DNA from: Mycobacterium sp. OTB74
GTDB lineage: Bacteria; Actinomycetota; Actinomycetes; Mycobacteriales; Mycobacteriaceae
Reading direction: 5' to 3'
DNA length: 64,000 nucleotides
Assembly: GCF_029892685.1 (NCBI RefSeq)
Contig: NZ_JARXVD010000002.1
Coordinates: 457,903-521,902, forward strand
Shown one piece after another: positions 40,960-50,201 of this stretch. Each line of letters begins with the position of its first letter. The first letter of the stretch is position 1. Under the pieces are notes generated by a model. It was not told the origin of the DNA and searched no databases. It saw only the letters and a list, made by a program, of their open reading frames with translations. Position numbers and translations under genes: made by a program.

Positions 40960-42561
40960 TCACGATGTACTTCTATCACCGAATCGCGCGCGCAGTTCGG
41001 TTTTGAGTACCTTTCCCGATGGGTTTCGCGGCAGTGCCTCAACGATTTCCAACGCCTTCGGATGTTTATAACGAGCCAATCGCTCGGTCATGAAGCCATC
41101 CAGGTCAGCCAGGGTCAGCTGGCTGCCGTCAGAGCCTCCGGGTCCCGCGACCACAGCTACCACCGCGACCGGTACTTCACCCCATTTTTTGTGCGGACGT
41201 CCAATGACAGCTACTTCTGCAATGGCCGGATGTGCAGCGAGGATATTTTCCACTTCGGCGCAGTAAATGTTTTCGCCACCGGAAATGATCATGTCCTTTT
41301 TACGGTCGACCACCCAGATGTAACCGTCGGTGTCCTGGCGAACCAAGTCACCTGAATGGAACCAACCGCCAGCGAAAGCCTCCGCAGTTGCTCGCGGGTT
41401 GTTCCAGTAGCCCGCCATGAGAGTCGGAGCGCGGTAGACGATCTCGCCGACCTCGCCGACAGGCACGTCATTCATGTTGTCGTCGACGATCCGGGCGGAC
41501 ACCGTCGGGATAACCCGGCCGACCGAGCCGAGTTTGCGCCGCGCATCTTGCGCCAACAGCATGCAGGTGACCGGTGACATTTCGGTCTGCCCGAAGGCGG
41601 CGAGTATCTCGGTGCCGGGAAAAGTCTCCGCCATCTCGCGTAGCAGGGTGTCCGACGCCGGAGCAGCGCCCCAGGACAGCACCCGCAGTTTGAGCTGGCG
41701 CGGCTGGGCGCGCTGCGCGGCGCAGACCGCCTGCCACTGGGCAGGAACAAGGAAGATGCCCGTCACCGCTTCGGCTTCGAGCACGTCCAGCAGGGCGCCC
41801 GGGTCGAATGCACCCACCGGATAGAGCACCGTCGGGCGGCCGAGGAGCAGGCCGGTGATCATGTTGCCGATACCGGCGATGTGGAACAGCGGGACGCCGA
41901 TGAAGCCGACATCGTTGTTGATGTCCGCGCCGCTGGTGAACAGGGCGGTCAGGGCCTGGCCGGTCAGATTGATATGGGTGAGCACTGCGCCCTTGGGCCG
42001 ACCGGTAGTGCCCGAGGTGTACATGATCAGCGCGGGCGAATCCTCCGGAATGTCAACTGGCGCGGGCGGATCCCCGGCCTCGGAGATCAGATCCTCGTAG
42101 CCGAGCACCCCGTCCTCGCTGCTGCCGCCGGCGACGATCACGGTGTCCAGTGACGGTTCCAGCGCACGCACCGCGATCGCCACCGGGGCCAGCACCGTCT
42201 CGGTGATGATGACCTTCGGATCGCAGTCGGCCACCAGGAAGGCGATCTCCGGCGGCGTCATTCGGAAGTTGACCGGCACCGCGATCGCGCCCAACAGATT
42301 GACCGCCAGGAACCCCTCGACGTACTCGCTGCGGTTGAGCATGAGGAGCAGCACCCGGTCGCCGAAGCCGACCCCTCGACGGCTCAACGCGCCGGCCAGC
42401 GCAGTGACACGACGGTCCAATTCAGCCCACGTGGTGGTGCGCCCGACATAGCGGAGTGCGGTTGCCTCCGGTTGCATCAGGGCGTGGCGGGCCAACTGGG
42501 TGGTCGAGTTCTGCCTGCGGGCCAGGTAGGGCTGTTCAACTGCGGTTGGTCGCACTGTCAC
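40960..42561 (-). CDS. fadD5: Fatty-acid-CoA ligase FadD5
   Basis: A 533-residue ANL-superfamily ligase. MYTSGTTGRPKG is the P-loop, FGQTEMSP and GGWFHSGDLV are motifs II/III, and the C-terminal Lys lies in NPSGKVLKTEL. GTG 42561 is preferred because AGGAG lies 9-10 bases upstream; the frame is open to GTG 42600. FadD5 probably activates lipids brought in by Mce1 and is known to aid growth on mycolic acids in M. tuberculosis. First gene of the operon; the mce1R palindrome lies 58 bases upstream. Confidence 0.94.
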   Translation of the reverse strand: MTVRPTAVEQPYLARRQNSTTQLARHALMQPEATALRYVGRTTTWAELDRRVTALAGALSRRGVGFGDRVLLLMLNRSEYVEGFLAVNLLGAIAVPVNFRMTPPEIAFLVADCDPKVIITETVLAPVAIAVRALEPSLDTVIVAGGSSEDGVLGYEDLISEAGDPPAPVDIPEDSPALIMYTSGTTGRPKGAVLTHINLTGQALTALFTSGADINNDVGFIGVPLFHIAGIGNMITGLLLGRPTVLYPVGAFDPGALLDVLEAEAVTGIFLVPAQWQAVCAAQRAQPRQLKLRVLSWGAAPASDTLLREMAETFPGTEILAAFGQTEMSPVTCMLLAQDARRKLGSVGRVIPTVSARIVDDNMNDVPVGEVGEIVYRAPTLMAGYWNNPRATAEAFAGGWFHSGDLVRQDTDGYIWVVDRKKDMIISGGENIYCAEVENILAAHPAIAEVAVIGRPHKKWGEVPVAVVAVVAGPGGSDGSQLTLADLDGFMTERLARYKHPKALEIVEALPRNPSGKVLKTELRARFGDRSTS

Positions 42562-42618
42562 CGGGTGCTGCTCCTGGTTCGTGATCGGCCCGGTTTGCAC
42601 GACGCCGATCTGGATGTT

Positions 42619-42636
42619 GATATTTGATCAAATATC
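42619..42636. promoter_or_regulatory. Perfect 18-bp palindrome, probable Mce1R operator
   Basis: GATATTTGATCAAATATC is an exact palindrome in the 168-base gap between divergent fadD5 and mce1R. It is very AT-rich for this genome. GntR regulators of this class bind such sites, so control of the mce1 operon and autoregulation of mce1R are likely. Confidence 0.8.
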
Positions 42637-42729
42637 GTTTCTCCGCGGTCACAATATGACGGTGGTATCCGCGGAACAAGATCGGGCCACGAACTCGGCC
42701 CGGCTACAAGCGAGCAGAGAGGGATCGGC

Positions 42730-43449
42730 GTGAACGTCTCCGTGCATCGCCATGCCCGGCGGGAGCAGTTGTCCGATGAGGTCGCGGCCCACCTGCGCAC
42801 AGCGATCATGTCCGGGGCATTGCGCCCGGGCACGTTCGTCCGACTTGACGAGACCGCCGCAGCCCTGGGTGTCAGCATCACACCGGTACGCGAAGCGCTG
42901 CGCACCTTACGCGGCGAAGGCATGGTGCAGCTGGAACCCCATCGGGGACATGTGGTTTCGGCATTCAGCCGGGAGGACATCGCCGATATCTTCTGGCTGC
43001 AGGCCACCATCGCCACCGAAATCGCCAGGACGGCCGCCACCCGCATCTCCGAGGCCGAGATCGATGAACTGGCCGCCCTGACCGATCAGTTGGCCGCCGC
43101 CGTGGACGCCCGCGATACCGAAGTGATTGCCTTGGTGGAGTTCATGTTCCACCGCGTATTCAACCGGGCCGCGGACCGGATCAAGCTGGCCTGGTTCCTG
43201 TTGCACGCCACCCGGTACCTGCCAACGTACATCTATGCGTCCGACCCGCAATGGGGCGCGGGCGCGGTGGACAATCACCGGCAGTTGGTCGAAGCCTTGC
43301 GGCGCAACGATATTGACCAGGTGGTTGCGCTGACCCGCAGCCAATTCGACGACGGCGCACGCAGGTTGACCGGCCGCCTCGACGAACTAGCGCTATGGCC
43401 TACCCCTGATACCACCCAAACGGACGAACGGGCCGAAAAGTACAAGTAA
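42730..43449 (+). CDS. mce1R: GntR (FadR/FCD-type) repressor Mce1R
   Basis: A 239-residue regulator. The N-terminal winged helix (residues 12-75: LSDEVAAHLRTAIMSGALRPGTFVRLDETAAALGVSITPVREALRTLRGEGMVQ) is typical of GntR, and an FCD ligand domain follows with metal-type His (FMFHRVF and DNHRQLV). GTG 42730 follows GAGGGATCGG. Mce1R represses mce1 in M. tuberculosis. The last ten residues (QTDERAEKYK) are encoded by the 62-nt dispersed repeat, so the natural C-terminus may have been altered. Confidence 0.93.
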   Translation: MNVSVHRHARREQLSDEVAAHLRTAIMSGALRPGTFVRLDETAAALGVSITPVREALRTLRGEGMVQLEPHRGHVVSAFSREDIADIFWLQATIATEIARTAATRISEAEIDELAALTDQLAAAVDARDTEVIALVEFMFHRVFNRAADRIKLAWFLLHATRYLPTYIYASDPQWGAGAVDNHRQLVEALRRNDIDQVVALTRSQFDDGARRLTGRLDELALWPTPDTTQTDERAEKYK

Positions 43450-43477
43450 ACCCGGGCATTTCGTCGATCTCGGCGCG
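43416..43477. repeat. 62-nt dispersed repeat, copy B
   Basis: Matches 9321-9382 at 52 of 62 bases without gaps. It overlaps the mce1R 3' end, supplying the stop codon, and like copy A it lies between convergent genes. Confidence 0.7.
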
Positions 43478-43506
43478 GCGGGCCGAGCGTGTTGGCCCAC
43501 GGCCGA

Positions 43507-43947
43507 CTAGCCGGCCAGTTGCTCGGCGCGCGTCTTGAGGTTGCCGGCCAGGTGGTCAAGTGCGTCGTTGACGACCTTCTTGACCATCATGTTCGGCACG
43601 CCGGGCATGTTGACCTCGACGTCCATGTCCACGGTCAGCAGCGCCGAGGCTCCCATGTCGACCACAGAGAACAACTGCTCCTGCTTGGTGAACAGGTTGC
43701 CCTGCTGCATGACGGTCTGAATCTGGCCATCGCCCGGGTAGTAGACAGCCTGGATGTAGGAGCCGTCCATGCCCTGAATCTTGGTATCGAGGCGCAACTG
43801 GCTGGGCCGACCGTCGTTGTAGCGGTGCAGAATCCAGCAGCCGGTGACTTCTTCGTTCCACTGCGGGTAGGCCTCGAAGTCAGCGACGATCGCCATGATG
43901 GTGGCTGCGGGGGCGGAAACTTCGAGGGTCTTGCTCACGAGCGGCAT
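43507..43947 (-). CDS. SRPBCC (polyketide cyclase/START-like) protein, TB18.5-like
   Basis: A 146-residue lipid-pocket protein of the SRPBCC fold (MPLVSKTLEVSAPAATIMAIVADFEAYPQWNEEV). It matches remembered Rv0164 (TB18.5) over its length. ATG 43947 aligns with the family start; ATG 43959 is 4 codons upstream. The ligand is unknown. Its position beside the thioesterase fits Rv0163-Rv0164. Confidence 0.88.
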   Translation of the reverse strand: MPLVSKTLEVSAPAATIMAIVADFEAYPQWNEEVTGCWILHRYNDGRPSQLRLDTKIQGMDGSYIQAVYYPGDGQIQTVMQQGNLFTKQEQLFSVVDMGASALLTVDMDVEVNMPGVPNMMVKKVVNDALDHLAGNLKTRAEQLAG

Positions 43948-43989
43948 GACGCCGAGCATATCGAGCGGCGATCCCCGCGCGGCCGGGTG

Positions 43990-44415
43990 TCAGCTGACGA
44001 CGGCGTTGGCCAGCAGTTCGCGAATCGGATCCGGGATGGGAACCGGGCGTCGGGTGGTGCGGTCGACGTAGACGTGCACCCAGCTGCCCACAGCAGCGGG
44101 CTCGACGTCACCGTCGGCCCACAGCCCCGTTCGGTACGTCACACTGCTGTTTCCCAACCGCGTCACTGCCAGCCCCACCACCAATTGCGACGGGAACGCG
44201 AGCTCCGCGAAGTACCTGCACCCCGACTCGGCGACGACGCCCAGCCATGGCGCGTTCACCGAGTCGATCCCGCAATTGGTGTTGATCCAGGCGTTGATCG
44301 CGGTGTCGAATAGTTCGTAATACACCGCGTTGTTCAGATGACCGAACATGTCGTTGTCGGTCCACCGGGTCTGCACGGGCCAGTGCACGGGGAAATCACC
44401 TGCAGTCCGCTCCAT
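43990..44415 (-). CDS. Hotdog-fold acyl-CoA thioesterase, Rv0163-like
   Basis: A 141-residue 4-hydroxybenzoyl-CoA thioesterase-type protein: RWTDNDMFGHLNNAVYYELFDTA contains the active-site Asp and the HLNNAVYY signature (residues about 17-40). It probably hydrolyses an acyl-CoA; substrate unknown. It lies 42 bases before the TB18.5-like gene and is divergent from adhE1, with only 25 bases between starts. Confidence 0.9.
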   Translation of the reverse strand: MERTAGDFPVHWPVQTRWTDNDMFGHLNNAVYYELFDTAINAWINTNCGIDSVNAPWLGVVAESGCRYFAELAFPSQLVVGLAVTRLGNSSVTYRTGLWADGDVEPAAVGSWVHVYVDRTTRRPVPIPDPIRELLANAVVS

Positions 44416-44440
44416 GGGCCCAGTCTGTCAGGCTGGAGTC

Positions 44441-45535
44441 ATGAAGATTCGTGGTGCGGTACTCGAGGAGGTCGGGCGCCCCCGCCCCTACGCCCAGACG
44501 CGACCACTAACCATCAGCGAGCTGGAACTGGACGGCCCGGGCGACGGCGAACTGCTGGTCCGTATCGAAGCTGCCGGTTTGTGCCACTCGGACCTGTCTG
44601 TGGTGGACGGCAATCGGGTACGGCCGGTACCCATGCTGCTCGGCCACGAAGCCGCCGGCATCGTTGAGAAGGTCGGCGGTACTTCGGATTTGCGAGCCGG
44701 TCAGCGGGTGGTGATGACCTTCTTGCCACGCTGCGGGCAATGCTCGTCGTGCGCGACCGACGGTCTGGCGCCATGCATCCCGGGCAGCGCCGCCAACGGG
44801 TCCGGCACCCTGCTGAGCGGTAGTATTCGCCTAACCCGTAGTGGCACAACGGTTTTACATCATCTCGGGGTGTCCGGTTTCGCCACCCATGCGGTGGTGG
44901 ACCGCCGCTCGGTGGTGCCAGTGGACAACGACGTTCCAGCTGTCGTGGCCTCATTGCTGGGCTGCGCGGTACTGACGGGCGGCGGCGCAGTGCTCAACGC
45001 CGCGCAACCCAAGCCCGGGCAGACGGTCGCAGTCGTCGGTATGGGCGGGGTCGGCATGGCCGCCATGCTGACCGCACTGGCCCATGACGACGTCCGCGTC
45101 GTCGCGATAGACCGTTTGACCGACAAGCTGGATCGCGCACTGGAGCTTGGCGCGCATGACGTGTACACGCCGGATCAGGCTGCCGATGTCCGGGCCGACG
45201 TGGTGATCGAGGCCGTCGGGCACGCCGCCGCGCTGGAAGACGCGATCGCCATGACGGCTCCCGGCGGCAAGACCATCACCGTCGGGTTGCCGCACCCCGA
45301 TGCCCGAATCACGTTGTCGCCGTTGGCTTTGGTCGCCGACGGTCGATCGCTGATCGGCAGCTACCTGGGCTCGGCGGTGCCGGCCCGTGACATTCCGCGC
45401 TTCGTCGACCTGTGGCGGGCCGGACGTTTACCGGTCGAAGCGCTGGTGTCGAACACCATTTCGCTGGACCAGATCAACACCGGCATGGACGCCCTGGCCG
45501 AGGGCCGCGCGGTCCGTCAGATCATCACGTTTTAG
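44441..45535 (+). CDS. adhE1: Zinc-containing alcohol dehydrogenase, Rv0162c-like
   Basis: A 364-residue medium-chain dehydrogenase. C48 and H69 bind catalytic zinc; C98, C101, C104 and C112 bind structural zinc; VVGMGGVGMAAML is the NAD motif. ATG 44441 is used. It converges on and overlaps the TetR gene by 11 bases. In M. tuberculosis this is AdhE1; substrate unknown. Confidence 0.9.
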   Translation: MKIRGAVLEEVGRPRPYAQTRPLTISELELDGPGDGELLVRIEAAGLCHSDLSVVDGNRVRPVPMLLGHEAAGIVEKVGGTSDLRAGQRVVMTFLPRCGQCSSCATDGLAPCIPGSAANGSGTLLSGSIRLTRSGTTVLHHLGVSGFATHAVVDRRSVVPVDNDVPAVVASLLGCAVLTGGGAVLNAAQPKPGQTVAVVGMGGVGMAAMLTALAHDDVRVVAIDRLTDKLDRALELGAHDVYTPDQAADVRADVVIEAVGHAAALEDAIAMTAPGGKTITVGLPHPDARITLSPLALVADGRSLIGSYLGSAVPARDIPRFVDLWRAGRLPVEALVSNTISLDQINTGMDALAEGRAVRQIITF

Positions 45536-46217
45536 GTTCGGCGCCTGGCGAATTGGCTGCGAAGGTAGCCAGCGGTAGCAGGTAGTTCCGCACGTATTCG
45601 CGGGTTTCCTCAATGGTGGTGAGCTTGATACCGGTATGCGGTGTCACGATGAACGACAGCGTGAGCCTGGTGTTCAACTCGGCGACGGTGCGCAGATGCC
45701 GTTCCTGGGCAGCGGTGATGGCGGCCGTCCCGTATAGCTCGCTGCGGAGCAGAGCCGCCGAATGATCGGTGGCGAAATCGATGATGGCGCCTGCGTCGAC
45801 GGTGAGGCTAGGTAGCAGATTTTCAGGTTCGGTGCGCAGCAGTTTCTTGAGCAGCGCGTGTTCTCGCATGAAGGCGACCGTGAACACCGTGCCGTAGACC
45901 ATGCGGTCCTCAAAATTCTTCCCCTGGGCCCGCGCCCTGGCACTGCCTTCCAGAAAACGCCGGGCCTCGGCCAACACGATGGCATCGTTGAGCGCGGACT
46001 TCGTGGGGAACCGCCGGTAGAGCGTGGCCCGGCCGACTCCACTGCGTCGCGCCACGTCCTCCATGGTTGACCGGCGCATCCCAACCAATTCCGCCTGCTC
46101 AATGGCGGCCCGCAGGATGCGCGTGGTGATGTCGTCCGGGTTGTCCACAAGAGCCGCCACCGCGGGGTCGGGTTCGGCTAGGCGACGCACGAAATCTTCT
46201 GTTCGGCTGGATGTCAC
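45525..46217 (-). CDS. TetR-family regulator beside the P450
   Basis: A 230-residue TetR. The helix-turn-helix (MEDVARRSGVGRATLYRRFPTKSALNDAI) lies at residues about 52-80 after an unusual 30-residue N-terminal lead. GTG 46217 has AAGGAG upstream. It is divergent from the P450 gene, with an inverted repeat between them, so it likely controls itself and the P450. Confidence 0.9.
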   Translation of the reverse strand: MTSSRTEDFVRRLAEPDPAVAALVDNPDDITTRILRAAIEQAELVGMRRSTMEDVARRSGVGRATLYRRFPTKSALNDAIVLAEARRFLEGSARARAQGKNFEDRMVYGTVFTVAFMREHALLKKLLRTEPENLLPSLTVDAGAIIDFATDHSAALLRSELYGTAAITAAQERHLRTVAELNTRLTLSFIVTPHTGIKLTTIEETREYVRNYLLPLATFAANSPGAEPKT

Positions 46218-46271
46218 GCGATTTCTCCTTGCCCGCCCGGACTTCCGGTCGTACTGTGATCATAACCGAGC

Positions 46272-46305
46272 GAGACAATGAGTGTCTCAATGTCTCGCAT
46301 GTCTC
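46272..46305. promoter_or_regulatory. Candidate TetR operator with TGTCTC repeats
   Basis: GAGACA-ATGAG-TGTCTC (46272-46288) is a 6-bp inverted repeat. TGTCTC recurs at 46291 and 46300, giving three direct copies 8-9 bases apart between the divergent TetR and P450 genes. Confidence 0.6.
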
Positions 46306-46333
46306 TCTACATCGTTCACGGAAGGTGACCACG

Positions 46334-47635
46334 ATGCGAGTTGGCCTCTGGTCTCGTTGGTTGGCATTACACGGCGCTCCCCGCGCATTCCTGTCGGTGC
46401 AGGCGCGGTTCGGAGACCCGATGGCCAGGCTGCTGGCCAATCACGGCCACGGCGCCGACCCGTACCCGTTCATAGAAGACATCCGCGCCCAAGGCACCCT
46501 GGTTCGAAAGCGCTTCGCCTGGGCGACCGCCGATCACGCAGTATGCCGGGACATCCTGCGGGACAGACGATTCCAAGTTACCGATCCGACTCAGATGGAA
46601 TTGCCTCGCCCGCTTCGCGCTCTCATCTCGCGGACTGATCCCGGCGTTGCCAATCCGGTCGAACCGCCGGCCATGGTCGTTGTCGACCCGCCCGACCACA
46701 CCCGCTACCGGCAGTCGGTGTCACAGAGCTTCACGCCGCGCGCGATCGACCGGCTCAGCGCTCGCGTGACCGAGGTGACAGCGGAACTCATCGAGCAGCT
46801 GGCCGACTCAGAGCAGCCCGATCTGATCGCCGATTTCGCGGCGCAGCTGCCGGTCGCGATCATTGCCGAGATCCTCGACCTACCGGCCGACAGCTATCCC
46901 GAACTGCTGGAGTGGGGACACTGCGGCGCGCCCTTGTTGGACGTCGGAATCCCCTGGGCGACATACCGCACCGCCATCGACGGCCTACGCTCCGCCGACA
47001 GCACCTTGAACGCGCGCTTCCACGAGGTTCGTCACGGCGACCCCGGCGACAATCCGTTCACCCGATTGGCCGCCAACAATTCCCTCACCGCAAGAGAATT
47101 CACCGCCAACGCCGCCCTGCTGATCGGTGCCGGCTTCGAGACCACGGTGAACCTCATCGGCAACGGCATCGTGCTGCTGCAACAGAACCCCAGCCAGTTG
47201 GACCGGCTACGTGATGAACCCGAACTCTGGCCGAGCGCGGTCGAGGAGATCCTCCGGATCGACAGTCCAGTTCAGATGACCGCCCGGACCGCCGGTAGTG
47301 ACATCGAGATCGCCGGGCAACAGATCGCCGCCGGCGACATGGTTGCCCTCTTCCTCGGCGGCGCCAACCGTGACCCAAAGGTGTTCGCCCAGCCCGATCG
47401 ATTCGACATCAGTCGGGCCAACGCCCGCGACCACCTGGCGTTCGCCTCGGGGATTCATGCCTGCCTCGGTGCCGCGCTCGCGCGGATCGAAGGTGTCACC
47501 GCACTGCGCGCGCTCTTCGACGCATTCCCCGACCTGCACCTCACCGACACACCAAACCGGCGGGGCCTGGTCAACCTGCTCGGATTCGCCTCACTCCCAG
47601 CACAATTGGGTAGTCGACGGACGGTACCCGCCTAG
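46334..47635 (+). CDS. Cytochrome P450
   Basis: A 433-residue soluble bacterial P450. The I-helix reads IGAGFETTVN, the ExxR is EEILR, and the heme loop is FASGIHACLG with C377 as ligand. ATG 46334 follows GGAAGGTGACCACG. The family number and substrate cannot be given from sequence alone; a lipid or aromatic substrate is plausible from the neighbouring acyl-CoA genes. No ferredoxin gene is adjacent. It converges on the acyl-CoA dehydrogenase with a 4-base overlap. Confidence 0.92.
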   Translation: MRVGLWSRWLALHGAPRAFLSVQARFGDPMARLLANHGHGADPYPFIEDIRAQGTLVRKRFAWATADHAVCRDILRDRRFQVTDPTQMELPRPLRALISRTDPGVANPVEPPAMVVVDPPDHTRYRQSVSQSFTPRAIDRLSARVTEVTAELIEQLADSEQPDLIADFAAQLPVAIIAEILDLPADSYPELLEWGHCGAPLLDVGIPWATYRTAIDGLRSADSTLNARFHEVRHGDPGDNPFTRLAANNSLTAREFTANAALLIGAGFETTVNLIGNGIVLLQQNPSQLDRLRDEPELWPSAVEEILRIDSPVQMTARTAGSDIEIAGQQIAAGDMVALFLGGANRDPKVFAQPDRFDISRANARDHLAFASGIHACLGAALARIEGVTALRALFDAFPDLHLTDTPNRRGLVNLLGFASLPAQLGSRRTVPA

Positions 47636-49428
47636 AACCAGCCGTCGCGCATCTCGAGCGTGGTCCGGTCCAGCGACGCCAGCAGGTCCAATTGCGGTGC
47701 GGTCCTGGGTAGCTCGAAGCGGTAGAAGTACCGCGCCGCCTGCCGCTTGCCGTCGTAGAAGTCGCCGTCCTTGCCGTAGGCGGCGACGAACTGCTCCAAC
47801 CACAGCCAGGCAATCACGATGTGCCCGAACGCTTCCAGGTAGACGTGGCTGTTGGCCATCACCGCGGGGACATCGCCGGAGCCGAACATGCCCGCGGTGA
47901 CGGTGACCAGTCGCTGCCAGGACGTATCCAGCGCAGCACCCAGTTCGGCAGCCTCACCGCCGAGCGCAGCCGCCGCCTCCACGGTCGATGCAATGGCCCC
48001 GCCGAGCACCGCCAGGCTGGCGCCGTTGCCCTGGGTCACCTTGCGGCCCAAAAGATCCAGACTCTGGATGCCGTTGGTGCCCTCGTGGATCGGGTTCAGC
48101 CGGTTGTCCCGGTAATGCTGTTCGACGTCGTATTCGCGGGTGTAGCCATAACCGCCGTGCACTTGGATGGCCAAGTTGTTGGCCTCCAGACACCACTGCG
48201 ACGGCCAACTCTTGGCGATCGGCGTCAGGATATCCAGCAGCAACGCGACTCGGTCCGCTTCGGTATCGGACTGCGCACTGTGCTGCAGGTCCACCAGCCG
48301 GGTACAGTACAGCCCCAGGGCCATCCCGCCTTCAACATATGCCTTCTGCGCCAACAACATTCGCCGAACGTCGGGGTGCTCGACGATCGGCACCTGCGGC
48401 GTAGTCGGGTCTTTGACCGTCAGGGGCCGGCCCTGCGGCCGTTCGCGGGCATACTGCACCGACTTGAGGTATCCGGTGTAGCCCAGTGCCACCGCGCCCA
48501 TGCCGACAGCCAAGCGAGCCTCGTTCATCATCTGGAACATGTAGACGATGCCGCGGTGTGGTTCGCCGACCAGGTAGCCGACCGCACCAGGCTTGCCGCC
48601 CGGGTTGACTTGTCCCTCACCGAAGTTCAGCACGGTGTTGGTGATGCCGCGCTGGCCCATCTTGTGGTTCAACCCGGCAATGGCGACGTCATTGCGTTCC
48701 CCGATCGAACCGTCCGGGTTCACCAGGAACTTGGGCACGATGAACAGCGAGATGCCTTTGGTACCGGCAGGTCCCCCAGGGATCTTGGCCAGCACCAGGT
48801 TGACGATGTTGTCGGTCAGCTCATGTTCGGCGCCGGAGATCCACATCTTGGAGCCGAATAGGCGATAGGTGCCGTCGTCTTGCGGTTCGGCTCTGGTGGC
48901 AACGTCGGCCAGTGAGGACCCCGCCTGGGTCTCGGACAGTGCCATGGTGCCCGAAAAGTGGCCCGCCAGCATGGGTTTGACGAAGGTATCAACCTGTTCC
49001 CGGGTACCGAACTTGGTCAACAGATTGGCGTTGGCGATGGTCAGCATCAGGTAGCCGGACGTCGACACGTTGGCCGCGGCGATCCACGCAAAAGCGGCCT
49101 GGGCCACCACCGCGGGCAGTTGCGCCCCACCCACGGAGGCGTCCATCGACATCCCGATCAGGTCGGCGCCGACAAAGGCGTCCCAGGCCTGCTTGACCTC
49201 CGGGATGAGCTTCACCTCATGACCGTCGAATGTCGGCTCATTGGCGTCGCTGGTCTTGTTGTGCGGCGCGAAATACCGTTCGGCCAGTTGCTCACTGAGC
49301 TCAAGCACACCGTCGAAGGTCTCACGGGAGTGCTCCGCGAACCGTGGCCTCGAGGTCAGCTCATCGACCCGAAGCCATTCGTACAGCAAGAATTCCAGGT
49401 CCCGGCGCGAGATAAGTACAGATTTCAT
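47632..49428 (-). CDS. Acyl-CoA dehydrogenase (long-form, about 600 aa)
   Basis: A 598-residue enzyme, longer than the usual 380-400, with the broad-substrate ACAD C-terminal extension. ALSETQAGSSLADV binds FAD/substrate, WISGAEH is the second signature, and the catalytic Glu lies in NRLNPIHEGTNGIQ. It catalyses the first step of beta-oxidation. ATG 49428 overlaps the SDR stop by 4 bases. It forms an operon with the SDR and TetR upstream. Confidence 0.92.
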   Translation of the reverse strand: MKSVLISRRDLEFLLYEWLRVDELTSRPRFAEHSRETFDGVLELSEQLAERYFAPHNKTSDANEPTFDGHEVKLIPEVKQAWDAFVGADLIGMSMDASVGGAQLPAVVAQAAFAWIAAANVSTSGYLMLTIANANLLTKFGTREQVDTFVKPMLAGHFSGTMALSETQAGSSLADVATRAEPQDDGTYRLFGSKMWISGAEHELTDNIVNLVLAKIPGGPAGTKGISLFIVPKFLVNPDGSIGERNDVAIAGLNHKMGQRGITNTVLNFGEGQVNPGGKPGAVGYLVGEPHRGIVYMFQMMNEARLAVGMGAVALGYTGYLKSVQYARERPQGRPLTVKDPTTPQVPIVEHPDVRRMLLAQKAYVEGGMALGLYCTRLVDLQHSAQSDTEADRVALLLDILTPIAKSWPSQWCLEANNLAIQVHGGYGYTREYDVEQHYRDNRLNPIHEGTNGIQSLDLLGRKVTQGNGASLAVLGGAIASTVEAAAALGGEAAELGAALDTSWQRLVTVTAGMFGSGDVPAVMANSHVYLEAFGHIVIAWLWLEQFVAAYGKDGDFYDGKRQAARYFYRFELPRTAPQLDLLASLDRTTLEMRDGWF

Positions 49429-50201
49429 CGGATCGTGCTCACTCCTCCGTCGACCGGAATCACCGCACCCGTGATGTACGCACTGGCGCGGCTGGCCAGG
49501 AACACCGCGATTCCGGCCATGTCGTCAGGTTGGCCGACCCGCCCGAGTGGCATCCCGGCCCCTACTGCTTCTTCGCCCGCAGTCAGCATCACCTTGGTCA
49601 TCCGCGACGGAAACAGGCCCGGCGCAATGGCATTGACCAGAATTCGGGGTGCCAGCTCGCCGGCCAGGTGGTGGGTCAGCATGTGTACAGCGGCCTTGCT
49701 CGCGCTGTAGGAGAAGTTGTCTCGGCCCCGCCCCGGGGCGACGATGCCGTCGATGCTGCCGGTGTTGATCACCCGCGCCGGATCATCTTGTGTCGCAGCA
49801 GCATTGAGCAGCGGCACCAGCGCCCGGGTGAGCATGAACACCCCCTTGACGTTGACGTCGAAGACCTTGTCGAAACCGGACTCCGGAAACTCGTCGAACG
49901 GCTGCCCCCAGGCTGCACCAGCGTTGTTGAACAACGCGTGCACCTTGTCTTCCTTGGCTGCAATCGCGTCGGCCAGGACCTGAACACCGTCGGAGGTGCC
50001 CAGATCCGCAGGCACCGTCACGACCTCACCCTGCCCGGACAGTTCCACCACCGCGGCCTCCAACTCGGCGGCCTTGCGCGCCGCCAGGTACACCTTGGCC
50101 GCCCCGGCCTCCAACAGCCCGCGCGCGATCATCACCCCGATACCGCGGCCACCACCGGTGACCACCGCCACCTTGCCGTCGAGCCGGAACAGATCAGTCA
50201 T
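49425..50201 (-). CDS. SDR-family oxidoreductase
   Basis: A 258-residue short-chain dehydrogenase: TGGGRGIG, NNAG (FNNAGAAW), catalytic S in NTGSIDG and YSASKAA. The pattern YLAARK/AELEAA is Arg-type, suggesting NADP preference. It lies between the TetR and the acyl-CoA dehydrogenase with overlapping ends, so probably the hydroxyacyl-CoA or ketone step of the same route. Confidence 0.88.
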   Translation of the reverse strand: MTDLFRLDGKVAVVTGGGRGIGVMIARGLLEAGAAKVYLAARKAAELEAAVVELSGQGEVVTVPADLGTSDGVQVLADAIAAKEDKVHALFNNAGAAWGQPFDEFPESGFDKVFDVNVKGVFMLTRALVPLLNAAATQDDPARVINTGSIDGIVAPGRGRDNFSYSASKAAVHMLTHHLAGELAPRILVNAIAPGLFPSRMTKVMLTAGEEAVGAGMPLGRVGQPDDMAGIAVFLASRASAYITGAVIPVDGGVSTIR

